DNA from: Roseivivax marinus
GTDB taxonomy: Bacteria > Pseudomonadota > Alphaproteobacteria > Rhodobacterales > Rhodobacteraceae
Length of the DNA stretch: 64,000 bases
Direction of reading: 5' to 3'
Assembly: GCF_900109705.1 (NCBI RefSeq)
Contig: NZ_FOAI01000002.1
Coordinates: 348,362-412,361, forward strand
Both the position numbers and the translations under genes were made by a program. Under the pieces are notes generated by a model that had not been told where the DNA came from, did no database searches, and was given only the letters and a program-made list of their open reading frames with translations. Below, piece by piece: positions 19,110 through 28,267 of this stretch; positions within the stretch are counted from its first letter, which is position 1, and each line of letters begins with the position of its first letter.

Positions 19110-21955
19110 CGCTGTTCGGCGCGCTCGGTTTCACGACGCCATGGCTCCTGCTCGGGCTGCTGGCACTGCCCGTGCTGTGGATCCTACTGCGCGCCGTGCC
19201 GCCCGCCCCCGTGCGGCGGCTGTTTCCGGGCGTCGTGCTGCTTCTGGGCCTCAGGGACGAGGAACAGGTCAGCGATCGCACGCCGTGGTGGCTGCTCCTC
19301 CTGCGGATGCTTGCGGTCGCCGCGATCATCATCGGCCTCGCCGGACCGATCCTGAACCCCGAGGACGACGGCACCGTGGCCGGGGACCGGCCGCTGCTGG
19401 TGGTCATGGACGCGAGCTGGGCCAGCGCGGAGTCCTGGCCGGCCCGCCTCGGCGCGGCCGAGGCTCTGTTGAACCGGGCCGAGCGCGACGACCGCACCGT
19501 TGCGGTGATGCGTCTGACCGCCCCGGAGGCACCGACCTTCCAGGCCGCCGATGCCCTGGCGCAGCACCTCGCCGGCCTCTCGCCCGAGCCATGGGCGCCG
19601 GATGCCGAGAACATGGAGGCCGTGGCCGACCTTCTGCCCGAGGGCGCGTTCGATACGTGGTGGATGTCCGACGGACTGGCACGCGACGGGCGCGAGACCT
19701 TGCTGGATGCGCTCGAGGATCACGGGTCAGTCACCGTCTTCGAAAGCCCGGAGCCACTTTACGCGCTCGCCCCTGCCCGCTTCGTGGACGGCAACGTCGC
19801 CCTGACGCTCAAGCGCCTGCGTGCCGGACCAGCCCGCGAGGTGACGGTTCTGGCCGAGGGGCGCGATCCCGCCGGCAATCCCGCAACGCTCGCTCAGTTG
19901 CCCATGCAGTTCGAGGACGGCGCGGTCCTGGCCGAGGGCGAGTTGTCCCTGCCGTCCGAACTGCGGGCACGGGTCGACCGCTTCCAGGTCCAGGCCAGCG
20001 ACAGCGCCGGCGCGCTCACGCTGTCGGACGATTCGTTGCGCACGCGCGAAGTTGCCCTGATCGCCGGGACCGAGAACCGCGAGGGGCTCGAGCTTCTGTC
20101 GCCGCTTCACTATCTTCAACGCGCGCTGGAGCCGACCGCCGACCTGATCGATGGCGCGCTCTCGGATGTGCTGCCCGCCAATCCCGACGTGATCGTGCTG
20201 GCCGACGTCGCCACGCTCGGCCCCGAGGCCGACGCGGTAACCGAATGGGTCGAAGGCGGTGGCCTGCTGCTGCGCTTCGCCGGGCCGCGCGTCGCGGCAA
20301 GCGACCTCAGCCGGGGCGAGGAAGACCCGCTGATGCCCGTACGTCTGCGCGCCGGGGGCCGCAGCGTCGGCGGCGCCATGAGCTGGGGCGAACCCAAGAC
20401 GCTGGCGCCGTTCGACGCCGAAAGCCCGTTCTTCGGCCTCGACGTGCGCGAGGACGTGACCGTGGAGGCGCAGGTCATGGCCCAGCCCGACCCGACGCTG
20501 GCGTCGCGCGTGATCGCGCAATTGTCGGACGGCACGCCCCTCGTGACCCGCAAGCAGGTGGGCCAGGGACAGGTCGTGCTGTTCCACGTCACAGCGAACG
20601 CCGAATGGTCGAGCCTGTCGCTGTCCGGCCTCTTCGTGCAGATGCTCGAACGGCTCGCGGTGTCTTCGATGCCCGCCCAGCCCGAGATCGAGGACATGGA
20701 AGGCACCACATGGCAGCCCGAGGTCGTGCTCGACGCCTTCGGAGACCTGCGCGACGCCGGCACCCTGCCGGGCGTGGACGGCGAAGCGCTGGTATCGGCG
20801 CCGCTCGGTCCCGAGCTGCGACCGGGCCTCTATACCGGTCAGGACCGCTCGCTCGCCCGCAACGTGGTGGATGCCGACACCGAGTTGCGCCCGACAGCAT
20901 GGCCCGACCGTATCCCGGTGGAGGGACTGTCCGGCCCCGAGGAGCAGCCGCTCGCCGGCTGGCTGCTGGCGTTGGCGACGGTGATGCTGTTCGCCGACAT
21001 CCTTGCCTCGCTCGCCCTGACCGGCCGCCTGCGCGGCGCCCGCCCGGTGGCGACCACCGCAGCGGCCGTGCTGCTGGCGCTGAGCGTGACGGCCCTGCCC
21101 GACCGCGCGGCCGCCCAGGGCACTGCGCCCGGCCAGCTGGCCCCATCCGAGGACAACGGCCCACCGTCCGAACAGGCCGAACCCGACGCCGGCCCGGCGG
21201 GCGACTTCGCGCTCGCCGCCACCGCCGAGGTGACGCTGGCTCACGTTCTGACAGGCAATGACGACGTGGACGAGATCGCTCATGCCGGAATGCGCGGCCT
21301 CTCGGACACGCTCTATTTCCGCACCTCGGTCGAGCCCGGCCCGCCCATCGGCGTGAACCTCGAAGAGGACGAACTGGCATTCTTCCCGATGCTGTACTGG
21401 CCGGTGACCCCGGACCAGCCGACACCCTCGGCCGAGGCCTACGCCAAGCTCAACGAATACCTCCGGTCGGGCGGGCTGATCCTGTTCGACACGCGCGACG
21501 CCGACATCGCGGGCTTTGGCGCGTCCTCCCCCAACGGTCGCAAGCTGCAGGAGTTGGCGGACCCGCTCGACATCCCGCCGCTGGAGCCGGTGCCCGAGGA
21601 CCACGTCCTCACCCGAACCTTCTACCTGTTGCAGGATTTTCCCGGCCGCTACGTCGGTCGCGACGTCTGGGTCGAGGCCGCGCCGGCCGACGCGCAGATC
21701 GTCGAGGGAATGCCCTTTCGCGACCTCAACGACAACGTCACCCCGGTGGTGATCGGCGGCAACAGCTGGGCCGCCGCGTGGGCCGTGGATGACAACGGCC
21801 AGCCGATGCTGCCGCTCGGCCGTGGCTTCTCGGGCGAGCGCCAGCGCGAGATCGCGTACCGCTTCGGGGTGAACCTCGTGATGCATGTGCTCACCGGGAA
21901 CTACAAATCCGACCAGGTGCACGTCCCCGCCCTACTCGACAGGCTTGGCCAATGA
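19106..21955 (+). CDS. BatA-like/DUF4159 membrane protein
   Basis: A 949-residue protein that starts at the ATG at 19106, overlapping the DUF58 stop, with GGAGG upstream. The N-terminus (TPWLLLGLLALPVLWILLRAVPP) is the Aerotolerance-regulator/BatA N-terminal domain with two membrane helices. A central region of about 600 residues resembles vWA and glutamine-amidotransferase-like folds. Two further hydrophobic stretches follow at about 620-670, then a C-terminal DUF4159 domain (ADFALAATAEVTLAH-like start at about 703; RSGGLILFDTRD; TRTFYLLQDFPGRY). Probably part of an inner-membrane complex with the MoxR and DUF58 proteins; the exact function is unknown. Confidence 0.88.
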   Translation: MTLFGALGFTTPWLLLGLLALPVLWILLRAVPPAPVRRLFPGVVLLLGLRDEEQVSDRTPWWLLLLRMLAVAAIIIGLAGPILNPEDDGTVAGDRPLLVVMDASWASAESWPARLGAAEALLNRAERDDRTVAVMRLTAPEAPTFQAADALAQHLAGLSPEPWAPDAENMEAVADLLPEGAFDTWWMSDGLARDGRETLLDALEDHGSVTVFESPEPLYALAPARFVDGNVALTLKRLRAGPAREVTVLAEGRDPAGNPATLAQLPMQFEDGAVLAEGELSLPSELRARVDRFQVQASDSAGALTLSDDSLRTREVALIAGTENREGLELLSPLHYLQRALEPTADLIDGALSDVLPANPDVIVLADVATLGPEADAVTEWVEGGGLLLRFAGPRVAASDLSRGEEDPLMPVRLRAGGRSVGGAMSWGEPKTLAPFDAESPFFGLDVREDVTVEAQVMAQPDPTLASRVIAQLSDGTPLVTRKQVGQGQVVLFHVTANAEWSSLSLSGLFVQMLERLAVSSMPAQPEIEDMEGTTWQPEVVLDAFGDLRDAGTLPGVDGEALVSAPLGPELRPGLYTGQDRSLARNVVDADTELRPTAWPDRIPVEGLSGPEEQPLAGWLLALATVMLFADILASLALTGRLRGARPVATTAAAVLLALSVTALPDRAAAQGTAPGQLAPSEDNGPPSEQAEPDAGPAGDFALAATAEVTLAHVLTGNDDVDEIAHAGMRGLSDTLYFRTSVEPGPPIGVNLEEDELAFFPMLYWPVTPDQPTPSAEAYAKLNEYLRSGGLILFDTRDADIAGFGASSPNGRKLQELADPLDIPPLEPVPEDHVLTRTFYLLQDFPGRYVGRDVWVEAAPADAQIVEGMPFRDLNDNVTPVVIGGNSWAAAWAVDDNGQPMLPLGRGFSGERQREIAYRFGVNLVMHVLTGNYKSDQVHVPALLDRLGQ

Positions 21956-23994
21956 CCGGAACGCTCGTCTTCGACCCGCTGCTGCCATGGATCGCCATCG
22001 GCGCGCTGGGGGGCCTCGCGGTCCTCGGCGTGGCACTGGCGCTCTGGCACGGCCTCGCCGGCTGGGGACTGCGCGCGCTCGCCGCCCTGGTGATCGTGGC
22101 CGCGCTGGCGCAGCCGTCGTGGCAGCGCGAGGAACGCGCCCCGCTCGACGACATCGTGCTGATCGTCGAGGACAAGAGCGCCTCGCAGACCCTTGCCGAC
22201 CGCGCCGGCCTGACCGAGAACGCCGCCACCACGCTCGAAGAGGAACTCGCCGGCCGTCCGAACACCCAGATCCGGCGGATCGAAGTCGGCGACGGCGAAG
22301 AAAATTCGGGCACGCAACTCATGACGGCCGTCTCCGAGGCGCTCGCCGAGGAGCCCCCGGCGCAGGTCGCGGGCATCCTTCTTCTGTCCGACGGCCGCCT
22401 GCACGATCTCGAGCGCGCGCCCGACCTGCCCGCGCCCATGCACCTTCTGATGACCGGGCAGGAGGACGACTGGGACCGCCGCCTGATCGTCGAGAACGCG
22501 CCCGCCTTCGCCATTCTCGACGAACCGGTGACGCTGACCGTGCGGGTCGAGGACGAGGGCGCCGCACCTGACGTCGCACAGACCACCATCGACATTTCAG
22601 TGGACGGGGCCGAGCCGCAAACCTTCGATATCCCCATCGGCCAAAGCTTCGACTTGCCGATTACCCTGCCCCACGGCGGCCTCAACGTGATCCAGTTCAC
22701 CGTGCCCGAGGCCGAGGGCGAGATCACGGACCGCAACAACACCGCGCTTGTTCAGATCAACGGCGTGCGCGACCGGCTGCGCGTGCTGCTGGTCTCGGGC
22801 GAGCCCCATGCCGGCGGCCGCACCTGGCGCAACCTGCTGAAATCCGACAGCTCCGTCGATCTGGTGCACTTCACCATCCTGCGCCCCCCCGAGAAGCAGG
22901 ACGGCGTGCCGGTGAACGAGTTGTCGCTGATCGCCTTCCCCACGCGCGAGCTGTTCCTTGAGAAGATCGAGGATTTCGACCTCATCATCTTTGACCGCTA
23001 CAAGCGGCGCGGCATCCTGCCGTCGATCTACCTCGACAACGTGCGCAACTATGTCGAGGAGGGCGGCGCGGTGATGATCGCCGCGGGCCCGGACTTTGCC
23101 TCGGCGGACAGCCTCGCGCGCACACCGCTGGGCGAGGTGCTGCCCGCGACGCCTACCGCCCGCGTGATAGAAGAGGCGTTCCGCCCGGAAATCACCGAGC
23201 TGGGTGAGCGCCACCCGGTGACGTCGGGCCTCGGCACTGCCGAGGACTGGGGCCGCTGGCTGCGCCAGATCGACGTCACACCCACCGATAGCGCCGAGGT
23301 CGTGATGTCCGGAACCGAGGGCCGTCCGCTTCTCGTGCTGGACCGGATCGGCGAGGGTCGCGTGGCGCTCATGGCCTCGGACCAGGCGTGGCTGTGGTCG
23401 CGTGGCTACGAGGGCGGCGGACCTCAGCTCGAACTGCTGCGGCGGCTGGCCCACTGGATGATGAAGGAGCCGGAACTCGAGGAGGAGACCCTCTTCGCCG
23501 AGCCCACCGGCCAGCGGATGCGGATCGTGCGCCGGACGCTTGGCGAGGAGGTCGGGCCAGTGACCGTGACGCGTCCCGACGGCGAAACCGAGACTGTGAC
23601 GCTGGAGGAGACGTCGCCAGGGCGGTTCGAAGCGGTTTACGAGGGCCCCGAGATCGGCCTCTACCGCCTCGAGGAGGGCGAGCAGGAGGCTGTGGTCGGC
23701 CTCGGCCCCGCCGCGCCGCGGGAATTCGAGCAGACGATCGCCACCGCCTCGCTGCTGGAACCTGTGCTCGACACCGTGCGGGGCGGAACGGCGAGGCTCG
23801 AGAACGGGCTGCCGGACATCCGGGAGGTCAGCCCGGGCCGACCCGCCGCCGGGCGCGGATGGATCGGCATCACCCCGCGCGAGGCCTACGAGACCCTGAA
23901 CGTGACCCAGGTGCCAGCGCTGCCCGCCTGGCTGGTCCTGCTGCTCGCCTCCGGCCTGATCCTCGCCGCGTGGCTGCGCGAAAGCCGCCGCTGA
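21952..23994 (+). CDS. Membrane protein with glutamine-amidotransferase-like domain
   Basis: 680 residues, ATGA-coupled to the DUF4159 gene. It has two N-terminal membrane helices (about 8-27 and 36-55) and a large extracytoplasmic portion containing RLRVLLVSGEPHAGGRTWRNLL and DLIIFDRYKRRGILP, which resemble the class I amidotransferase-like fold used in this family without its catalytic Cys. A final helix (PAWLVLLLASGLILAAWL) lies near residue 665. It is the last gene of the moxR operon and is followed by two palindromes that probably end transcription. Confidence 0.85.
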   Translation: MTGTLVFDPLLPWIAIGALGGLAVLGVALALWHGLAGWGLRALAALVIVAALAQPSWQREERAPLDDIVLIVEDKSASQTLADRAGLTENAATTLEEELAGRPNTQIRRIEVGDGEENSGTQLMTAVSEALAEEPPAQVAGILLLSDGRLHDLERAPDLPAPMHLLMTGQEDDWDRRLIVENAPAFAILDEPVTLTVRVEDEGAAPDVAQTTIDISVDGAEPQTFDIPIGQSFDLPITLPHGGLNVIQFTVPEAEGEITDRNNTALVQINGVRDRLRVLLVSGEPHAGGRTWRNLLKSDSSVDLVHFTILRPPEKQDGVPVNELSLIAFPTRELFLEKIEDFDLIIFDRYKRRGILPSIYLDNVRNYVEEGGAVMIAAGPDFASADSLARTPLGEVLPATPTARVIEEAFRPEITELGERHPVTSGLGTAEDWGRWLRQIDVTPTDSAEVVMSGTEGRPLLVLDRIGEGRVALMASDQAWLWSRGYEGGGPQLELLRRLAHWMMKEPELEEETLFAEPTGQRMRIVRRTLGEEVGPVTVTRPDGETETVTLEETSPGRFEAVYEGPEIGLYRLEEGEQEAVVGLGPAAPREFEQTIATASLLEPVLDTVRGGTARLENGLPDIREVSPGRPAAGRGWIGITPREAYETLNVTQVPALPAWLVLLLASGLILAAWLRESRR

Positions 23995-24012
23995 GCCTGC
24001 CAACGGACGGGT

Positions 24013-24040
24013 CCGCACAATTTTACCTAAAATTGTGCGG
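24013..24040. terminator. Palindrome 1: 13-bp stem, 2-nt centre
   Basis: A perfect inverted repeat (24013-24025 with 24028-24040, centre CC) begins 18 bp after the stop of the moxR operon. The inner 24 nt run GCAC...GTGC at 24015-24038. It could be a terminator or a mobile palindromic repeat. It matches palindrome 2 in length, ends and centre (TTANCTAA), with compensatory differences. Confidence 0.65.
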
Positions 24041-24061
24041 CTGCCGCCGCGCCTTTCGGGT

Positions 24062-24085
24062 GCACGATCTTAACTAAGATCGTGC
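24062..24085. repeat. Palindrome 2: same 24-nt design as palindrome 1
   Basis: A perfect 11-bp inverted repeat (24062-24072 with 24075-24085, centre AC). Compared with palindrome 1 it differs at five positions. Four of them form two base pairs that changed together (A-T to G-C at pair 5/20, T-A to C-G at pair 8/17), and the fifth lies in the centre. This is what is expected when the hairpin itself is preserved. Confidence 0.65.
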
Positions 24086-24149
24086 CCGAGCCGGATGGCC
24101 GGAACCACAGCTTCCCCTAGGGAACCCGGAACCCGGCCCGGGTCCCATT

Positions 24150-24176
24150 CCTTTTGTCGTTATATACGACGAAAGG
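24150..24176 (+). promoter_or_regulatory. Palindrome 3 over the translation start region of cyoA
   Basis: CCTTTTGTCGT (24150-24160) pairs with ACGACGAAAGG (24166-24176) around a TATAT loop, 11 pairs including one T-G. The right arm contains the only purine-rich ribosome-site-like sequence (GAAAGG) before the ATG at 24178. In RNA the hairpin would cover it. As DNA, GTCGT-N5-ACGAC could equally be an operator. Confidence 0.5.
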
Positions 24177-24177
24177 T

Positions 24178-25194
24178 ATGTCGCCCGATGCCGACATGAG
24201 TTCCGCGCGCCACCTTGGCGCAGCCTATCGCTGTGCACTTCTTTTCGCCCTCCTCTTCGCCCCGTCTCTCGCGGTGGCGGAGGTGCAGGGCTTTCTGACC
24301 CCTTTCGGTGCCATCGCCCGTGTCCAGCGGACCGAGCTGATCTGGGCCACGGCGATCACCATGATCGCGATCCTGCCGGTGCTTGTCGGCACCCCGCTGA
24401 TCCTGTGGTGGTACCGGCGCGACAACACGCGCGCCACATACCGCCCGCAATGGCATTTCAACACCAAGCTCGAGATCCTCATGTGGGGCGTGCCGACGAT
24501 CATCATCGTTGCGCTGTCGGTTTGGCTGACGCAGGCTGTTTTCCGCATCGACCCCTACCGCGACATCGACGCCGAGATGGCCGAGGGCATGGATTTCGAG
24601 ATCACCGGCCCCCCGGTTCCGGTGGATGTCGTCGGGCTCGACTGGAAATGGCTGTTCATCTACCCCGAAGAGAACATCGCCAGCGTCGGTGAGCTTGTCC
24701 TGCCCGTTGGTCGCCCCGCCGACATGCGCCTGACCACCGACACCGTGATGCAGAGCTTCATGGCCCCTGGCCTTGCGGGTCAGATCTATACGATGGCGGG
24801 CATGGTCACGCAGTTGAGCATGATCGCCGACAGCCCGGGCACCACGGTCGGCCAGAACACGCAATACAACGGCACAGGCTTTCCGGCGCAGCGCGCCCCG
24901 GTCCGGGCGCTATCCACCGAGGATTACGCCGACTGGGTCGAAACCGCGCGCGGTGCGCCGGCACTCGACGCCGAGACCTACGGCGTGCTGGCGCAATCCG
25001 GCGATATCGCCAAGGCGCGCACGGACCTTGGCCGCGAGGGTGACGGGCCCCTGGTGTTCTCTCTCGCCGCGCCGCGCCTCTTCGACCGCGTCGTCGCCCG
25101 CTACCGCAGCGGGGAGCCGGTGCCGCCCGAGGCACAGCCCGGCAGCCCTGTCTACGACCCCGAGTCCGCAAGCCTGCCCGAGGTGCCGCAATGA
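24178..25194 (+). CDS. cyoA: Cytochrome bo3-type quinol oxidase subunit II
   Basis: 338 residues with an N-terminal export signal (ALLFALLFAPSLAVAEV), two membrane helices (about 45-70 and 92-115) and a cupredoxin domain. The place where cytochrome c oxidases carry the Cu-A ligands reads TVGQNTQYNGTGFPA, without the Cys pair, His or Met, so this is a quinol oxidase subunit. The signal lacks a lipobox Cys, unlike E. coli CyoA. I chose the ATG at 24178; a TTG at 24154 and an ATG at 24196 are alternatives. The last codons overlap the cyoB start. Confidence 0.88.
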   Translation: MSPDADMSSARHLGAAYRCALLFALLFAPSLAVAEVQGFLTPFGAIARVQRTELIWATAITMIAILPVLVGTPLILWWYRRDNTRATYRPQWHFNTKLEILMWGVPTIIIVALSVWLTQAVFRIDPYRDIDAEMAEGMDFEITGPPVPVDVVGLDWKWLFIYPEENIASVGELVLPVGRPADMRLTTDTVMQSFMAPGLAGQIYTMAGMVTQLSMIADSPGTTVGQNTQYNGTGFPAQRAPVRALSTEDYADWVETARGAPALDAETYGVLAQSGDIAKARTDLGREGDGPLVFSLAAPRLFDRVVARYRSGEPVPPEAQPGSPVYDPESASLPEVPQ

Positions 25195-27269
25195 TCGACC
25201 TGTTCGGCCGCCTCGCCTGGGGCGAGCTCAAGCTGTTCGAATTCTTCCACGCCCCCAGCATCGACACCGCCGTGGCCTCGGGCGCGGCGTGGATGGCGGT
25301 GCTCGGCGTTCTCGCCGTCATGGCCTGGCTCACCGTGGCACGGCGCTGGGGCTGGCTCTGGTCGGAATGGCTGACCAGCGTCGATCACAAGAAGATCGGC
25401 ATCATGTACATGGTGATCGGCTTCGTGATGATGGCCCGCGGCGTGTTCGAGGGCATCGTCATGCGCGCCCACCAGACCACGGCGCTCGACGGCGGCGTTC
25501 TGTCCAACACCCACTGGGCCGAACTGTTCTCGACCCACGGCACGGTGATGATCTTCTTCGTGGCGATGCCGTTCATCACCGGCTTCATGAACTACCTGAT
25601 CCCGCTGCAGATCGGCGCGCGGGACATGGCATTCCCGGTGCTGAACCAGATCAGCCTCGGCCTGACCACCACGGGCGCCGCGCTGGTGATGATCTCGCTC
25701 GTCGTCGGCGCCTTCGAGACCGGCGGCTGGACGGCCTACCCGCCCTTCACCGGGGCCGACTTCGATCCCGGCCCCGGGCCCGATTACTGGGTGTGGGCGA
25801 TCGCGCTGTCCGGCTTCGGATCGATGTTCTCCGGCATGAACTTCGCCGTCACGATCTACAAGATGCGCGCGCCGGGGATGAGCTTCATGAAGATGCCGGT
25901 CTTTACCTGGACCGCGCTCTGCACCTCGATCCTGCTGATCTTCGCACTGCCGCCGCTGACCGTCGCCTGCCTGATGCAGGCCCTCGACCGCCTCGCCGGG
26001 TTCCACTTCTTCACCAACGACCTCGGCGGCAACATGATGAACTACGCGAACCTGTTCTGGATGTTCGGCCACCCCGAGGTCTACATCCTCGTGTTGCCGG
26101 CCTACGGCATCTTCTCGGAACTGACGTCGATGTTCGCGGCCAAGCGGCTCTACGGCTACACGAGCCTCGTGATCGCGACGATGAGCATCGCGGTCATCAG
26201 CTTCTGCGTCTGGCTGCACCACTTCTTCACGATGGGCAACAGCGCGACGATCAACGCGGCCTTCGGTATCGCGACCGGCATCATCGCGATCCCGACCGGA
26301 GTGAAGGTCTACGTCTGGATGGCCACGTTGTGGGGCGGTCGCATCCGCATGACGACGCCCATGGTCTACATGACCGGCTTCTTCATCCTATTCGTGATCG
26401 GCGGCCTGTCGGGCATCATCCTCGCCAACCCTGCGATCAACTGGCAGGTCCACAACACGCAGTTCATCGTGGCGCATTTCCACAACGTGCTGCTGCCGGG
26501 GCTGATCTTCGGAATCTTCGCGGGCGTGCACATCTGGTTTCCGAAGGCATTCGGTTTCCGCCTCGACGAGCGCGCCGGCAAGATCACCGCACTGCTGTGG
26601 ATCGTGGGCTTCTGCCTGACGTTCCTGCCGCTCTACCTCGTGGGCCTCATGGGCTATCCGCGGCGCTCGGCGGCCTTCGACAACCCGGATTTCGTGCCGA
26701 TCATGATCGTCTGCATGATCGGGGCCTGCCTGCTGATGGCGGCGTTTGCCGGACTCTTCGTCACGCTCTGGATCTCGATCCGCAACCGGGACGCGCTGGC
26801 GGTCCCGTTGGGCGACCCGTGGGACGGCCGGACCCTGGAGTGGGCGACGTCCGCACCGCCGCCGCCGTGGAACTTCGCCATGATCCCGCACGTGAACGAG
26901 CGTGACGCCTTCGCACGCGAGAAGGCCGATGGCCAGCCCTACGTCACGCCCGAGCGCTACGAGGACGTGCACCTGCCGCCCAATACCGCGGCGGGCATGG
27001 TCGTGATGATCGCGACCACCGCGTTCGGCTTCGCGATGACGTGGTGGATCTGGTGGCTGGCGGTCGCATCGTTCGCGGGCATGGTGTTGTGGTACGTGGT
27101 GCACAGCTTCCGCGAACATCCGGAGGTCACCATCCCGGCCAGCACCGTCGCCCGGCATCACAAGGCATGGGTGGAGGCGGCGTCGCTCAATCCCGGCGTG
27201 ACCCGCGACCATGAGAACGACACCCGAAACCGCGGCCGGGCCGCGACGGACATGGTGGTGGCATCATGA
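25191..27269 (+). CDS. cyoB: Cytochrome bo3-type quinol oxidase subunit I
   Basis: A 692-residue haem-copper oxidase that reduces O2 and pumps protons. All metal ligands are visible: H116 and H431 for the low-spin haem; H294, H343 and H344 for Cu-B; H429 for the high-spin haem. Y298, within GHPEVYI, is the Tyr cross-linked to H294 in this enzyme class. Each sits ten residues later than its E. coli CyoB equivalent as I recall the numbering. About fifteen membrane segments are present. It is ATGA-coupled to cyoA and overlaps cyoC by four bases. Confidence 0.95.
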   Translation: MIDLFGRLAWGELKLFEFFHAPSIDTAVASGAAWMAVLGVLAVMAWLTVARRWGWLWSEWLTSVDHKKIGIMYMVIGFVMMARGVFEGIVMRAHQTTALDGGVLSNTHWAELFSTHGTVMIFFVAMPFITGFMNYLIPLQIGARDMAFPVLNQISLGLTTTGAALVMISLVVGAFETGGWTAYPPFTGADFDPGPGPDYWVWAIALSGFGSMFSGMNFAVTIYKMRAPGMSFMKMPVFTWTALCTSILLIFALPPLTVACLMQALDRLAGFHFFTNDLGGNMMNYANLFWMFGHPEVYILVLPAYGIFSELTSMFAAKRLYGYTSLVIATMSIAVISFCVWLHHFFTMGNSATINAAFGIATGIIAIPTGVKVYVWMATLWGGRIRMTTPMVYMTGFFILFVIGGLSGIILANPAINWQVHNTQFIVAHFHNVLLPGLIFGIFAGVHIWFPKAFGFRLDERAGKITALLWIVGFCLTFLPLYLVGLMGYPRRSAAFDNPDFVPIMIVCMIGACLLMAAFAGLFVTLWISIRNRDALAVPLGDPWDGRTLEWATSAPPPPWNFAMIPHVNERDAFAREKADGQPYVTPERYEDVHLPPNTAAGMVVMIATTAFGFAMTWWIWWLAVASFAGMVLWYVVHSFREHPEVTIPASTVARHHKAWVEAASLNPGVTRDHENDTRNRGRAATDMVVAS

Positions 27270-27886
27270 GCGATACGCAGGTGAACCGGCACCCCGGGCT
27301 GGACCTGGGCTATGTGGGCAGCGGCGAGGCCGAGGAAAGCAAGGTCTTCGGCTTCTGGGTCTTCCTGATGAGCGATCTGGTGACCTTCGGGCTTGTCTTT
27401 GCGGTATTCGGCACGATGGTCGGCGCCACCGCCGGGGGACCGGGGCCCGAGGAGGTGACGAACCTTCACTCCATCGCCATCCAGACCGGCCTGCTGCTGC
27501 TGTCCTCCTTCGCGTTCAGCTGGGCCAGTCTCGCGATGAAATACGACGCCAGCCGATGGCGCTTCCTGATATGGTTCTCCGTCGCGGCGACGTCGGGATT
27601 GTTCTTCCTCGTCTTCGAAGTCCTCGACTTCCACCACCTGATCGAGATCGGTGCCGTCCCCCAGCGGTCCGGCTATCTCAGCGCGTTCTGGGCGCTTGTG
27701 GGGCTTCACGGCCTGCATGTCGCAGCAGGCCTTCTGTGGATCTGGGTCCTGACGCTTCAGATTCTCAAGTTCGGGCTCACGGACCGGGTGAAAAGCCGGA
27801 TCACCCGCCTCGGCCTTTACTGGCATTTCCTGGACATCGTCTGGATCGGCATCTTCTCATTCGTCTTTCTCGCGGGGGTCGCATGA
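27266..27886 (+). CDS. cyoC: Cytochrome bo3-type quinol oxidase subunit III
   Basis: 206 residues with five membrane segments. Typical family stretches are KVFGFWVFLMSDLVTFGLVFAVF near the start, FEVLDFHHLIEIGAVPQRSGYLSAFWALVGLHGLHVAAGLLW in the middle and LYWHFLDIVWIGIFSFVFL at the end. It supports subunit I in the membrane. It starts within the cyoB stop and overlaps the cyoD start. Confidence 0.94.
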   Translation: MSDTQVNRHPGLDLGYVGSGEAEESKVFGFWVFLMSDLVTFGLVFAVFGTMVGATAGGPGPEEVTNLHSIAIQTGLLLLSSFAFSWASLAMKYDASRWRFLIWFSVAATSGLFFLVFEVLDFHHLIEIGAVPQRSGYLSAFWALVGLHGLHVAAGLLWIWVLTLQILKFGLTDRVKSRITRLGLYWHFLDIVWIGIFSFVFLAGVA

Positions 27887-28197
27887 AACGCTCCAGCCCC
27901 GAAGAACGCCGCGAACGCCGGTTCTACTCGCTCGGCCTCGGACTGTCGGTCCTCTTGTCGGCCGCCTCTTTTGGCAGCGTGATGACCGGGCTTCTGCCAG
28001 CCGGGTGGATCGTGCCGACGCTGGTGGTTCTGGCGCTCGTGCAGATCGTGGTGCAGTTCCGCTATTTCCTCCACATCGACCTCACACGGCAGAAACGAGA
28101 GGACTTGCAGCTTCTGCTCTTCACGATCCTTCTGCTGGCGATCATGGCCTTCGGCACGTTGTGGGTGATGGGCGATCTCTCGGAGCGGATGATGTGA
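27883..28197 (+). CDS. cyoD: Cytochrome bo3-type quinol oxidase subunit IV
   Basis: 104 residues starting inside the cyoC stop. It has a charged N-terminus, three hydrophobic segments and the family pattern VQIVVQFRYFLHIDLTRQKREDLQLLLFT. It stabilises the oxidase. It is the last gene of cyoABCD. No haem O synthase (cyoE) follows; the next gene is an AraC regulator. Confidence 0.92.
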   Translation: MKRSSPEERRERRFYSLGLGLSVLLSAASFGSVMTGLLPAGWIVPTLVVLALVQIVVQFRYFLHIDLTRQKREDLQLLLFTILLLAIMAFGTLWVMGDLSERMM

Positions 28198-28267
28198 GGC
28201 TTCTGCCGCGCTTGCGTCGACACGCAGGGCCTTAACAGCGCCGACGCGGCGTGCTTGGCTGTTTCTC

